DNA of 64,000 nucleotides. It comes from Chamaea fasciata (taxonomy: Eukaryota; Chordata; Aves; Passeriformes; Sylviidae). The stretch lies in NCBI GenBank assembly GCA_029207755.1, contig JARCOQ010000584.1:1-64000 (forward strand), given 5' to 3'. Shown in pieces: positions 34,410-46,260 of this stretch. Below the pieces are notes generated by a model. It saw nothing but the letters and a program-made list of their open reading frames with translations. It was not told the origin of the DNA and made no database searches. The translations under genes and the position numbers were made by a program. Within the stretch, counting starts at the first letter, position 1, and each line of letters starts with the position of its first letter.

Positions 34410-36650
34410 ATGCCCAGTTTTGTAGGAGGCCTTTGGCCCTCCAAGGGAAGCCAGGCTTCCTGCTTGTGGCAGCTTGCATCTGGAAGAAATCCTGTTCCGT
34501 TTGGGATTGTAGGTGGCCGAGGCCTGGTGCCCGGCAGAGGGAGTTGGGCACAAAGGATGGCCTGTTTCCAGGGGTAAGTAAAGTCGCCTGCCCAGGTGCC
34601 TGATGTCAGTTTGTAGCAGGCCTTTGGCCCGCTAAGGGAAACTAGTCTTCCAGTTTTTGGCAGCTTGCATCTGGAAGAAATCCTGTTCTGTTTGGGATTG
34701 TAGGTGGTCGAAGCCAGGTGCCCGGCACAAGGAGTTGGGCACAAATGATGGCCTGTTTCCAGGGGTAAGTAAAGTCAGCTGCCCAGGTGCCTGATGTCAG
34801 TTTGCAGATGGCAATTGTTCCTCCATGGGAAGCCAAGCTTCCAGCTTGTGGCATCTTGCATCTGGAAGAAATCCTGTTTCCGTTCGGGATTGTAGGTGGC
34901 CGAGGCTAGGTGCCCGGCAGAGGGAGTTGGGTACAAATGATGGACTGTTTCCAGGGGTAAGTAAAGTCGCCTGCCCAGGTGCCTGATGTCAGTTTGTAGG
35001 AGGCCTTTGGCCCTCCAAGGGAAGCCAGGCTTCCAGCTTGTGGCAGCTTGCATCTGGAAGAAATCCTGTTCCGTTTGGGATTGTAGGTGGCCGAGGCCTG
35101 GTGCCCGGCAGAGGGACTTGGGCACAAATGATGGCCTGTTTCCAGGGGTAAGTAAAGTCAACTGCCCAGGTGCCTGATGTCAGTTTGTAGGAGGCCTTTG
35201 GCCCTTCTAGGGAAACTAGTCTTCCAGTTTGTGGAACCTTGCATCTGGAAGAAATCCTGTTCCATTCGGGATTGTAGGTGGCCGAGGCCAGGTGCCCGGC
35301 AGAGGGAGTTGGGCACAAATGATGGCCTGTTTCCAGGGATTACTAAAGTCAGCTGCCCAGGCGCCTGGTGTCAGTTTGTAGGAGGCCTTTGGCCCTCCAA
35401 GGGAAGCCAGGCTTCCTGCTTGTGGCAGCTTGCATCTGGAAGAAATCCTGTTCCGTTTGGGATTGTAGGTGGCCGAGGCCTGGTGCCCGGCAGAGGGAGT
35501 TGGGCACAAAGGATGGCCTGTTTCCAGGGGTAAGTAAAGTCGCCTGCCCAGGTGCCTGATGGTCAGTTTGTAGCAGGCCTTTGGCCCGCTAAGGGAAGCT
35601 AGTCTTCCAGTTTTTTGGCAGCTTGCATCTGGAAGAAATCCTGTTCCGTTCGGGATTGTAGGTGGTCGAGGCCAGGTGCCCGGCAGAGGGAGTTGGGCAC
35701 AAATGATGGCCTGTTTTCAGGGGTAAGTAAAGTCAGCTGCCCAGGTGCCTGATGTCAGTTTGCAGATGGCAATTGTTCCTCCATGGGAAGCCAGGCTTCC
35801 AGCGGCAGCTTGCATCTGGAAGAAATCCTGTTCCGTTCGGGATTGTAGGTGGCCGAGGCTAGGTGCCCGGCAGAGGGAGTTGGGCAACAAATGATGGCCT
35901 GTTTCCAGGGGCAAGTAAAGTCAGCTGCCCAGGTGCCTGATGTCAGTTTGGAGGAGGCCTTTGTCCCTCCAAGGGAAGCCAGGCTTCCTGCTTGTGGCAG
36001 CTTGCATCTGGAAGAAATCCTGTTCCGTTTGGGATTGTAGGTGGCCGAGGCCTGGTGCCCGGCAGAGGGAGTTGGGCACAAAGGATGGCCTGTTTCCAGG
36101 GGTAGTAAATAGTCGCCTGCCCAGGTGCCTGATGTCAGTTTGTAGCAGGCCTTTGGCCCGCTAAGGGAAACTAGTCTTCCAGTTTTTGGCAGCTTGCATC
36201 TGGAAGAAATCCTGTTCTGTTTGGGATTGTAGGTGGTCGAGGCCAGGTGCCCGGGCAGAGGGAGTTGGGCACAAATGATGGCCTGTTTTCAGGGGTAAGT
36301 TAAAGTCAGCTGCCCAGGTGCCTGATGTCAGTTTGCAGATGGCAATTGTTCCTCCAATGGGAAGCCAGGCTTCCAGGCTTGTGGCAGCTTGCATCTGGAA
36401 GAAATTCTGTTCCGTTCGGGATTGTAGGTGGCCGAGGCTAGGTGCCCGGCAGAGGGAGTTGGGCACAAATGATGGCCTGTTTCCATGGGGCAAGTAAAGT
36501 CAGCTGCCCAGGTGCCTGATGTCAGTTTGTAGGAGGCCCTTTGGACCTCCAAGGGAAGACAGGCTTCCAGCTTGTGGCAGCTTGCATCTGGTAGAAATCC
36601 TGTTCCGTTTGGGATTGTAGGTGGCTGAGGCCTGGTGCCCCGGCAGAGGG
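34370..36650. other. Indel-dense stretch, probable base-calling or consensus problem
   Basis: About 17 small indels lie in 2.3 kb. Examples: gttttccagg (34371), tgcccagttttg (34411), gtttccgttcgg (34876), gatggtcag (35559), agttttttgg (35611), loss of four bases in ccagcggcagc (35801), gggcaacaaatg (35883), ggtagtaaatagtc (36102), cccgggcag (36251), agttaaagtc (36299), ctccaatggg (36353), ttccaggcttgtgg (36374), ccatggggc (36484), aggccctttgg (36536) and gccccggc (36639). Monomer lengths here are 192, 193, 191, 192, 191, 191, 193, 188, 192, 193, 194 and 193. The near-identical paralogues at 28.5-30.6, 38.0-40.7 and 46.3-48.9 kb lack these changes. Genuine variation cannot be excluded. Confidence 0.8.
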
Positions 36651-36902
36651 AGTTGGGCACAAATGATGGCCTGTTTCCAGGGGTAAGTAAAGTCAGCTGC
36701 CCAGGTGCCTGATGTCAGTTTGTAGGAGGCCTTTGGCCCTTCAAGGGAAACTAGTCTTCCAGTTTGTGGCAGCTTGCATCTGGAAGAAATCCTGATCCAT
36801 TCGGGATTGCAGGTGGCCAAGGCCACGTGCCCGGCAGAGGGAGTTGGGCACAAATGATGGCCTGTTTCCAGGGGTAAGTAAAGTCAGCTGCCCAGGTGGC
36901 TG

Positions 36903-38047
36903 ATGTCAGTTTGTAGGAGGCCTTTGGCCGTCCAAGAGCAGCCAGGCTTCCGGCTTGTGGCAGCTTGCATCTTGAAAAATCCTGTTCCGTTTGGGATCGT
37001 AGGTGGCCGAGGCCTGGTGCCTCGCTAAGGGAGTTGGGAACAAAGGATGGCCTGTTTCCAGGGGTAAGTAAAGTCAGCTGCCCAGGTGCCTGATGTCAGT
37101 TTGTAGGAGGCCTTTGGCCCTCCAAGGGAAGCAAGTCTTCCAGTTTGTGGCAGCTTGCATCGCGAAGAAATCCTGTTCTGTTCGGGATTGTAGGTGGCCG
37201 AGGCCAGGTGCCCGGCAGAGGGAGTTGGGCAAAAAGGATGGCCTGTATCCAGGGGTAAGTAAAGTCAGCTGCCCAGGTGCCTGACGTCAGTTTGCAGATG
37301 GCAATTGTTCCTCCATGGGAAGCCAGGCTTCCAGCTTGTGGCAGCTTGCATCTGGAAGAAATCCTGTTCCGTTCGGGATTGTAGGTGGCCGAGGCCTGGT
37401 GCCTGGCAGAGGGACTTGGGCACAAATGATGGCCTGTTTCCAGGGGTAAGTAAAGTCAGCTGCCCAGGTTCCTGATGTCAGTTTGTTGCAGGCCTTTGGC
37501 CCTTCAAGGGAAACTAGTCTTCCAGTTTGTGGCAGCTTGCATCTGGAAGAAATCCTGTTCCATTCGGGATTGCAGGTGGCAGTGGCCAGGTGCCCGGCAG
37601 AGGGAGTTGGGCACAAATGATGGCCTGTATCCAGGGGTAAGTAAAGTCAGCTGGCCAGGTGCCTGATGTCAGTTTTTAGGAGGCCTTTGGCCCTCCATGG
37701 GAAGCCAGGCTTCCAGCTTGTGGCAGCTTGCATCTGGAAGAAATCCTGTTCCGTTTGGGATTGTAGGTGGCCGAGGCCAGGTGCCCGGCAGAGGGAGGTG
37801 GGCACAAATGATGGCCTGTTTCCAGGGGTAAGTAAAGTCAGCTGCCCAGGTGCCTGATGTCAGTTTGTAGGAGGCCTTTGGCCCTTCAAGGGAAACTAGT
37901 CTTCCAGTTTGTGGCAGCTTGCATCTGGAAGAAATCCTGATCCATTCGGGATTGCAGGTGGCCAAGGCCACGTGCCCGGCAGAGGGAGTTGGGCACAAAT
38001 GATGGCCTGTTTCCAGGGGCAAGTAAAGTCAGCTGCCCAGGTGCCTG
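36903..38047 (+). repeat. Cassette copy 6, lacking its first three monomers
   Basis: Qd, Nr, Mf, Tc, Fr, Vm. The base run just before Qd is ccaggtggctgatg, which elsewhere precedes Ns (40913, 49126), not Qd. This suggests that the joint with the upstream Vm monomer was made at an Ns/Qd exchange point. Confidence 0.85.
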
Positions 38048-41000
38048 ATGCCAGTTTGTAGGAGGCCTTTGGCCCTCCAAGGGAAGCCAGGCTTCCTGCT
38101 TGTGGCAGCTTGCATCTGGAAGAAATCCTGTTCCGTTTGGGATTGTAGGTGGCCGAGGCCTGGTGCCCGGCAGAGGGAGTTGGGCACAAAGGATGGCCTG
38201 TTTCCAGGGGTAAGTAAAGTCGCCTGCCCAGGTGCCTGATGTCAGTTTGTAGCAGGCCTTTGGCCCGCTAAGGGAAACTAGTCTTCCAGTTTTTGGCAGC
38301 TTGCATCTGGAAGAAATCCTGTTCTGTTTGGGATTGTAGGTGGTCGAAGCCAGGTGCCCGGCACAAGGAGTTGGGCACAAATGATGGCCTGTTTCCAGGG
38401 GTAAGTAAAGTCAGCTGCCCAGGTGCCTGATGTCAGTTTGTAGGAGGCCTTTGGCCCTCCAAGAGCAGCCAGGCTTCCGGCTTGTGGCAGCTTGCATCTT
38501 GAAGAAATCCTGTTCCGTTTGGGATCGTAGGTGGCCGAGGCCTGGTGCCTGGCTAAGGGAGTTGGGAACAACGGATGGCCTGTTTCCAGGGGTAAGTAAA
38601 GTCAGCTGCCCAGGTGCCTGATGTCAGTTTGTAGGAGGCCTTTGGCCCTCCAAGGGAAGCAAGTCTTCCAGTTTGTGGCATCTTGCATCTGGAAGAAATC
38701 CTGTTCCGTTCTGGATTGTAGGTGGCCGAGGCCAGGTGCCCGGCAGAGGGAGTTGGGCACAAATGATGGCCTGTTTCCAGGGGTAAGTAAAGTCAGCTGC
38801 CCAGGTGCCTGATGTCAGTTTGCAGATGGCAATTGTTCCTCCATGGGAAGCCAAGCTTCCAGCTTGTGGCATCTTGCATCTGGAAGAAATCCTGTTCCGT
38901 TCGGGATTGTAGGTGGCCGAGGCTAGGTGCCCGGCAGAGGGAGTTGGGTACAAATGATGGACTGTTTCCAGGGGTAAGTAAAGTCAGCTGCCCAGGTGCC
39001 TGATGTCAGTTTGTAGGAGGCCTTTGGCCCTCCAAGGGAAGCCAGGCTTCCAGCTTGTGGCAGCTTGCATCTGGAAGAAATCCTGTTCCGTTTGGGATTG
39101 TAGGTGGCCGAGGCCTGGTGCCCGGCAGAGGGACTTGGGCACAAATGATGGCCTGTTTCCAGGGGTAAGTAAAGTCAACTGCCCAGGTGCCTGATGTCAG
39201 TTTGTAGGAGGCCTTTGGCCCTTCTAGGGAAACTAGTCTTCCAGTTTGTGGAACCTTGCATCTGGAAGAAATCCTGTTCCATTCGGGATTGTAGGTGGCC
39301 GAGGCCAGGTGCCCGGCAGAGGGAGTTGGGCACAAATGATGGCCTGTTTCCAGGGATTACTAAAGTCAGCTGCCCAGGCGCCTGGTGTCAGTTTGTAGGA
39401 GGCCTTTGGCCCTCCAAGGGAAGCCAGGCTTCCAGCTTGTGGCAGCTTGCATCTGGAAGAAATCCTGTTCCGTTTGGGATTGTAGGTGGCCGAGGCCTGG
39501 TGCCCGGCAGAGGGAGTTGGGCACAAAGGATGGCCTGTTTCCAGGGGTAAGTAAAGTCGCCTGCCCAGGTGCCTGATGTCAGTTTGTAGCAGGCCTTTGG
39601 CCCGCTAAGGGAAGCTAGTCTTCCAGTTTTTGGCAGCTTGCATCTGGAAGAAATCCTGTTCCGTTCGGGATTGTAGGTGGTCGAGGCCAGGTGCCCGGCA
39701 GAGGGAGTTGGGCACAAATGATGGCCTGTTTTCAGGGGTAAGTAAAGTCAGCTGCCCAGGTGCCTGATGTCAGTTTGCAGATGGCAATTGTTCCTCCATG
39801 GGAAGCCAGGCTTCCAGCTTGTGGCAGCTTGCATCTGGAAGAAATCCTGTTCCGTTCGGGATTGTAGGTGGCCGAGGCTAGGTGCCCGGCAGAGGGAGTT
39901 GGGCACAAATGATGGCCTGTTTCCAGGGGCAAGTAAAGTCAGCTGCCCAGGTGCCTGATGTCAGTTTGTAGGAGGCCTTTGTCCCTCCAAGGGAAGCCAG
40001 GCTTCCTGCTTGTGGCAGCTTGCATCTGGAAGAAATCCTGTTCCGTTTGGGATTGTAGGTGGCCGAGGCCTGGTGCCCGGCAGAGGGAGTTGGGCACAAA
40101 GGATGGCCTGTTTCCAGGGGTAAGTAAAGTCGCCTGCCCAGGTGCCTGATGTCAGTTTGTAGCAGGCCTTTGGCCCGCTAAGGGAAACTAGTCTTCCAGT
40201 TTTTGGCAGCTTGCATCTGGAAGAAATCCTGTTCTGTTTGGGATTGTAGGTGGTCGAGGCCAGGTGCCCGGCAGAGGGAGTTGGGCACAAATGATGGCCT
40301 GTTTTCAGGGGTAAGTAAAGTCAGCTGCCCAGGTGCCTGATGTCAGTTTGCAGATGGCAATTGTTCCTCCATGGGAAGCCAGGCTTCCAGCTTGTGGCAG
40401 CTTGCATCTGGAAGAAATTCTGTTCCGTTCGGGATTGTAGGTGGCCGAGGCTAGGTGCCCGGCAGAGGGAGTTGGGCACAAATGATGGCCTGTTTCCAGG
40501 GGCAAGTAAAGTCAGCTGCCCAGGTGCCTGATGTCAGTTTGTAGGAGGCCTTTGGACCTCCAAGGGAAGCCAGGCTTCCAGCTTGTGGCAGCTTGCATCT
40601 GGTAGAAATCCTGTTCCGTTTGGGATTGTAGGTGGCTGAGGCCTGGTGCCCGGCAGAGGGAGTTGGGCACAAATGATGGCCTGTTTCCAGGGGTAAGTAA
40701 AGTCAGCTGCCCAGGTGCCTGATGTCAGTTTGTAGGAGGCCTTTGGCCCTTCAAGGGAAACTAGTCTTCCAGTTTGTGGCAGCTTGCATCTGGAAGAAAT
40801 CCTGATCCATTCGGGATTGCAGGTGGCCAAGGCCACGTGCCCGGCAGAGGGAGTTGGGCACAAATGATGGCCTGTTTCCAGGGGTAAGTAAAGTCAGCTG
40901 CCCAGGTGGCTGATGTCAGTTTGTAGGAGGCCTTTGGCCCTCCATGGGAAGGTAGTCTTCCAGTTTGTGACAGCATGCATCTGGAAGAAATCCTGTTTCG

Positions 41001-44000
41001 TTTGCGATTGTAGGTGGCCGAGGCCAGGTGCCCGGCAGAGGGAGTTGGGCACAAAGGATGGCCTGTTTCCAGGGGTAAGTAAAGTCAGCTGCCCAGGTGC
41101 CTGATGTCAGTTTGAAGATGGCAATTGTTCCTCCATGGGAAGCCAGGCTTCCAGCTTGTGGCAGCTTGCATCTGGAAGAAATCCTGTTCCTTTCGGGATT
41201 GTAGGTGGCCGAGGCCTGGTGCCCGGCAGAGGGACTTGGGCACAAATGATGGCCTGTTTCCAGGGGTAAGTAAAGTCAGCTGCCCAGGTGCCTGATGTCA
41301 GTTTGTTGCAGGCCTTTGGACCTTCAAGGGAATCTAGTCTTCCAGTTTGTGGCAGCTTGCATCTGGAAGAAATCCTGTTCCATTCGGGATTGCAGGTGGC
41401 CGAGGCCAGGTGCCCGGCAGAGGGAGTTGGGCACAAATGATAGCCTGTTTCCAGGGGTAAGTAAAGTCAGCTGCCCAGGTGCCTGATGTCAGTTTGTATG
41501 AGGCCTTTGTCCCTCCAAGGGAAGCAAGTCTTCCAGTTTGTGGCAGCTTGCATCTGGAAGAAATCCTGTTCCGTTCGGGATTGTAGGTGGCCGAGGCCAG
41601 GTGCCCGGCAGAGGGAGTTGGGCACAAATGATGGCCTGTTTCCAGGGGTAAGTAAAGTCAGCTGCCCAGGTGCCTGATGTCAGTTTGCAGATGGCAATTG
41701 TTCCTCCATGGGAAGCCAGGCTTCCAGCTTGTGGCAGCTTGCATCTGGAAGAAATCCTGTTCCGTTCGGGATTGTAAGTGGCCGAGGCTAGGATCCCCGG
41801 CAGAGGGAGTTGGGCACAAATGATGGACTGTTTCCAGGGGTAAGTAACGTCAGCGGCCCAGGTGCCTGATGTCAGTTTGTAGGAGGCCTTTGGCCCTCCA
41901 TGGGAAGCCAGGCTTCCAGCTTGTGGCAGCTTGCATCTGGAAGAAATCCTGTTCCGTTTGGGATCGTAGGTGGCCGAGGCCTGGTGCCCGGCAGAGGGAG
42001 TTGAGCACAAATGATGGCCTGTTTCCAGGGGTAAGTAAAGTCAGCTGCCCAGGTGCCTGATGTCAGTTTGTAAGAGGCCTTTGGCCCTTCAAGGGAAACT
42101 AGTCTTCCAGTTTGTGGCAGCTTGCATCTGGAAGAAATCCTGATCCATTCGGGATTGCAGGTGGCCAAGGCCACGTGCCCGGCAGAGGGAGTTGGGCACA
42201 AATGATGGCCTGTTTCCAGGGGTAAGTAAAGTCAGCTGCCCAGGTGCCTGATGTCAGTTTGTAGGAGGCCTTTGGCCCTCCAAGAGCAGCCAGGCTTCTG
42301 GCTTGTGGCAGCTTGCATCTTGAAGAAATCCTGTTCCGTTTGGGATCGTAGGTGGCCGAGGCCTGGTGCCTGGTTAAGGGAGTTGGGAACAACGGATGGC
42401 CTGTTTCCAGGGGTAAGTAAAGTCAGCTGCCAAGGTGCCTGATGTCAGTTTGTAGGAGGACTTTGGCCCTCCAAGGGAAGCAAGTCTTCCAGTTTGTGGC
42501 ATCTTGCATCTGGAAGAAATCCTGTTCCGTTCTGGATTGTAGGTGGCCGAGGCCAGGTGCCCGGCAGAGGGAGTTGGGCACAAATGATGGCCTGTTTCCA
42601 GGGGTAAGTAAAGTCAGCTGCCCAGGTGCCTGATGTCAGTTTGCAGATGGCAATTGTTCCTCCATGGGAAGCCAAGCTTCCAGCTTGTGGCATCTTGCAT
42701 CTGGAAGAAATCCTGTTCCGTTCGGGATTGTAGGTGGCCGAGGCTAGGTGCCCGGCAGAGGGAGTTGGGTACAAATGATGGACTGTTTCCAGGGGTAAGT
42801 AAAGTCAGCTGCCCAGGTGCCTGATGTCAGTTTGTAGGAGGCCTTTGGCCCTCCAAGGGAAGCCAGGCTTCCAGCTTGTGGCAGCTTGCATCTGGAAGAA
42901 ATCCTGTTCCGTTTGGGATTGTAGGTGGCCGAGGCCTGGTGCCCGGCAGAGGGACTTGGGCACAAATGATGGCCTGTTTCCAGGGGTAAGTAAAGTCAAC
43001 TGCCCAGGTGCCTGATGTCAGTTTGTAGGAGGCCTTTGGCCCTTCAAGGGAAACTAGTCTTCCAGTTTGTGGCAGCTTGCATCTGGAAGAAATCCTGATC
43101 CGATCGGGATTGCAGGTGGCCAAGGCCACGTGCCCGGCAGAGGGAGTTGGGCACAAATGATGGCCTGTTTCCAGGGGTAAGTAAAGTCAGCTACCCAGGT
43201 GCCTGATGTCAGTTTGTAGGAGGCCTTTGGCCCTCCAAGAGCAGCCAGGCTTCCGGCTTGTGGCAGCTTGCATCTGGAAGAAATCCTGTTCCGTTTGGGA
43301 TCGTAGGTGGCCGAGGCCTGGTGCCTGGCTAAGTGACTTGGGAACAAAGGATGGCCTGTTTCCAGGGGTAAGTAAAGTCAGCTGCCCAGGTGCCTGATGT
43401 CAGTTTGTAAGAGGCCTTTGGCCCTCCAAGGGAAGCAAGTCTTCCAGTTTGTGGCAGCTTGCATCTGGAAGAAATCCTGTTCCGTTCTGGTTTGTAGGTG
43501 GCAGAGGCCAGGTGCCCGGCAGAGGGAGTTGGGCACAAAGGATGGCCTGTTTCCAGGGGTAAGTAAAGTCAGCTGCCCAGGTGCCTGATGTCAGTTTGTA
43601 GGAGGCCTTTGGCCCTTCTAGGGAAACTAGTCTTCCAGTTTGTGGAACCTTGCATCTGGAAGAAATCCTGTTCCCTTCAGGATTGTAGGTGGCCGAGGCC
43701 AGGTGCCCGGCAGAGGGAGTTGGGCACAAAGGATGGCCTGTTTCCAGGGGTTAGTAAAGTCAGCTGCCCAGGTGCCTGGTGTCAGTTTGTAGGAGGCCTT
43801 TGGCCCTCCAAGGGAAGCCAGGCTTCCTGCTTGTGGCAGCTTGCATCTGGAAGAAATCCTGTTCCGTTTGGGTTTGTAGGTGGCCGAGGCCAGGTGCCCG
43901 GCAGAGGGAGTTGGGCACAAAGGATGGCCTGTTTCCAGGGGTAAGTAAAGTCACCTGCCCAGGTGCCTGATGTCAGTTTGTAGCAGGCCTTTGGCCCGCT

Positions 44001-45117
44001 AAGGGAAGGTAGTCTTCCAGTTTGTGGCAGCTTGCATCTGGAAGAAGTCCTGTTCCATTCGGGATTGTAGGTGGCCGAAGCCAGGTGCCCGGCACAAGGA
44101 GTTGGGCACAAATGATGGACTGTTTCCAGGGGTAAGTAAAGTCAGCTGGCCAGGTGCCTGATGTCAGTTTGTAGGAGGCCTTTGGCCCTCCAAGGGAAGC
44201 CAGGCTTCCAGCATGTGGCAGCTTGCATCTTGAAGAAATCCTGTTCCGTTTGGGATTGTAGGTGGCCGAGGCCTGGTGCCCGGCAGAGGGAGTTGGGCAC
44301 AAATGATGGCCTGTTTCCAGGGGTAAGTAAAGTCAGCTGCTCAGGTGCCTGATGTCAGTTTGTAGGAGGCCTTTGGCCCTCCAAGGGAAGCAAGTCTTCC
44401 AGTTTGTGGCATCTTGCATCTGGAAGAAATCCTGATCCGTTCTGGATTGTAGGTGGCCGAGGCCAGGCGCCCGGCAGAGGGAGTTGGGCACAAATGATGG
44501 CCTGTTTCCAGGGGCAAGTAAAGTCAGCTGCCCAGGTGGCTGATGTCAGTTGGCAGATGGCAATTGTTCCTCCATGGGAAGCCAGGCTTCCAGCTTGTGG
44601 CAGCTTGCATCTGGAAGAAATCCTGTTCCGTTCGGGATTGTAGGTGGCCGAGGCTAGGTGCCCGGCAGAGGGAGTTGGGCACAAATGATGGACTGTTTCC
44701 AGGGGTAAGTAAAGTCAGCTGCCCAGGTGCCTGATGTCAGTTTGTAGGAGGCCTTTGGCCCTCCAAGGGAAGCCAGGCTTCCAGCTTGTGGCAGCTTGCA
44801 TCTGGAAGAAATCCTGTTCCGTTTGGGATTGTAGGTGGCCGAGGCCTGGTGCCCGGCAGAGGGAGTTGGGCACAAATGATGGCCTGTTTCCAGGGGAAAG
44901 TAAAGTCAACTCCCCAGGTGCCTGATGTCAGTTTGTAGGAGGCCTTTGGCCCTTCAAGGGAAACTAGTCTTCCAGTTCGTGGCAGCTTGCATCTGGAAGA
45001 AATCCTGATCCGATCGGGATTGCAGGTAGCCAAGGCCACGTGCCCGGCAGAGGGAGTTGGGCACAAATGATGGCCTGTTTCCAGGGGTAAGTAAAATCAG
45101 CTGCCCAGGTGCCTGAT
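36905..45117 (+). repeat. 43-monomer higher-order repeat (8,213 bp), copy 1
   Basis: Order: Qd, Nr, Mf, Tc, Fr, Vm, Kl, Cp, Qe, Aq, Bh, Pg, Ee, Kl, Cp, Mf, Kl, Cp, Mf, Pg, Vm, Ns, Mf-like, Td, Nr-like without the NruI site, Mf(BamHI), Fr-like, Vm, Qe, Aq, Bh, Pg, Vp, Qe, Lq, Ee, Kl, Cp, Hv, Dd, Gg, Pg, Vp. Landmarks 37093/45306, 38812/47025, 40913/49126, 41295/49508 and 41869/50082 are each exactly 8,213 bp (43 x 191) apart. The stretch 43397-45116 in turn matches 31545-33263, so the unit was assembled partly from 31-mer material. Confidence 0.92.
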
Positions 45118-46260
45118 GTCAGTTTGTAGGAGGCCTTTGGCCGTCCAAGAGCAGCCAGGCTTCCGGCTTGTGGCAGCTTGCATCTTGAAAAATCCTGTTC
45201 CGTTTGGGATCGTAGGTGGCCGAGGCCTGGTGCCTCGCTAAGGGAGTTGGGAACAAAGGATGGCCTGTTTCCAGGGGTAAGTAAAGTCAGCTGCCCAGGT
45301 GCCTGATGTCAGTTTGTAGGAGGCCTTTGGCCCTCCAAGGGAAGCAAGTCTTCCAGTTTGTGGCAGCTTGCATCGCGAAGAAATCCTGTTCTGTTCGGGA
45401 TTGTAGGTGGCCGAGGCCAGGTGCCCGGCAGAGGGAGTTGGGCAAAAAGGATGGCCTGTATCCAGGGGTAAGTAAAGTCAGCTGCCCAGGTGCCTGACGT
45501 CAGTTTGCAGATGGCAATTGTTCCTCCATGGGAAGCCAGGCTTCCAGCTTGTGGCAGCTTGCATCTGGAAGAAATCCTGTTCCGTTCGGGATTGTAGGTG
45601 GCCGAGGCCTGGTGCCTGGCAGAGGGACTTGGGCACAAATGATGGCCTGTTTCCAGGGGTAAGTAAAGTCAGCTGCCCAGGTTCCTGATGTCAGTTTGTT
45701 GCAGGCCTTTGGCCCTTCAAGGGAAACTAGTCTTCCAGTTTGTGGCAGCTTGCATCTGGAAGAAATCCTGTTCCATTCGGGATTGCAGGTGGCAGTGGCC
45801 AGGTGCCCGGCAGAGGGAGTTGGGCACAAATGATGGCCTGTATCCAGGGGTAAGTAAAGTCAGCTGGCCAGGTGCCTGATGTCAGTTTTTAGGAGGCCTT
45901 TGGCCCTCCATGGGAAGCCAGGCTTCCAGCTTGTGGCAGCTTGCATCTGGAAGAAATCCTGTTCCGTTTGGGATTGTAGGTGGCCGAGGCCAGGTGCCCG
46001 GCAGAGGGAGGTGGGCACAAATGATGGCCTGTTTCCAGGGGTAAGTAAAGTCAGCTGCCCAGGTGCCTGATGTCAGTTTGTAGGAGGCCTTTGGCCCTTC
46101 AAGGGAAACTAGTCTTCCAGTTTGTGGCAGCTTGCATCTGGAAGAAATCCTGATCCATTCGGGATTGCAGGTGGCCAAGGCCACGTGCCCGGCAGAGGGA
46201 GTTGGGCACAAATGATGGCCTGTTTCCAGGGGCAAGTAAAGTCAGCTGCCCAGGTGCCTG
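44543..46260 (+). repeat. Nine-monomer cassette, copy 7, spanning the 43-mer joint
   Basis: Gg, Pg, Vp, Qd, Nr, Mf, Tc, Fr, Vm. Gg, Pg and Vp are the end of 43-mer copy 1; Qd onward starts copy 2. It is the last cassette and contains the last NruI site (45373-45378) in the window. Confidence 0.88.

Larger units (their letters stand above)
30671..36711 (+). repeat. 31-monomer higher-order repeat, copy 2, with a two-monomer deletion and extra tail
   Basis: It follows copy 1 monomer by monomer to the Cp unit at 34603. It then goes directly to Bh at 34794, whereas copy 1 has Qe and Aq between (28870, 29061), so 382 bp are missing. Order resumes through Pg, Ee, Kl, Cp, Mf, Kl, Cp to 36132. After that it continues with Mf and Pg (36325, 36519) rather than Td. 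The same continuation is found at 40340-40721. Confidence 0.87.

Noticed and set aside
34030..34551. 173-aa frame on the minus strand.
   Set aside because: It exists only because of single-base indels at about 34371 and 34411; paralogues at 28.1-28.6 and 46.0-46.4 kb have ordinary short frames.
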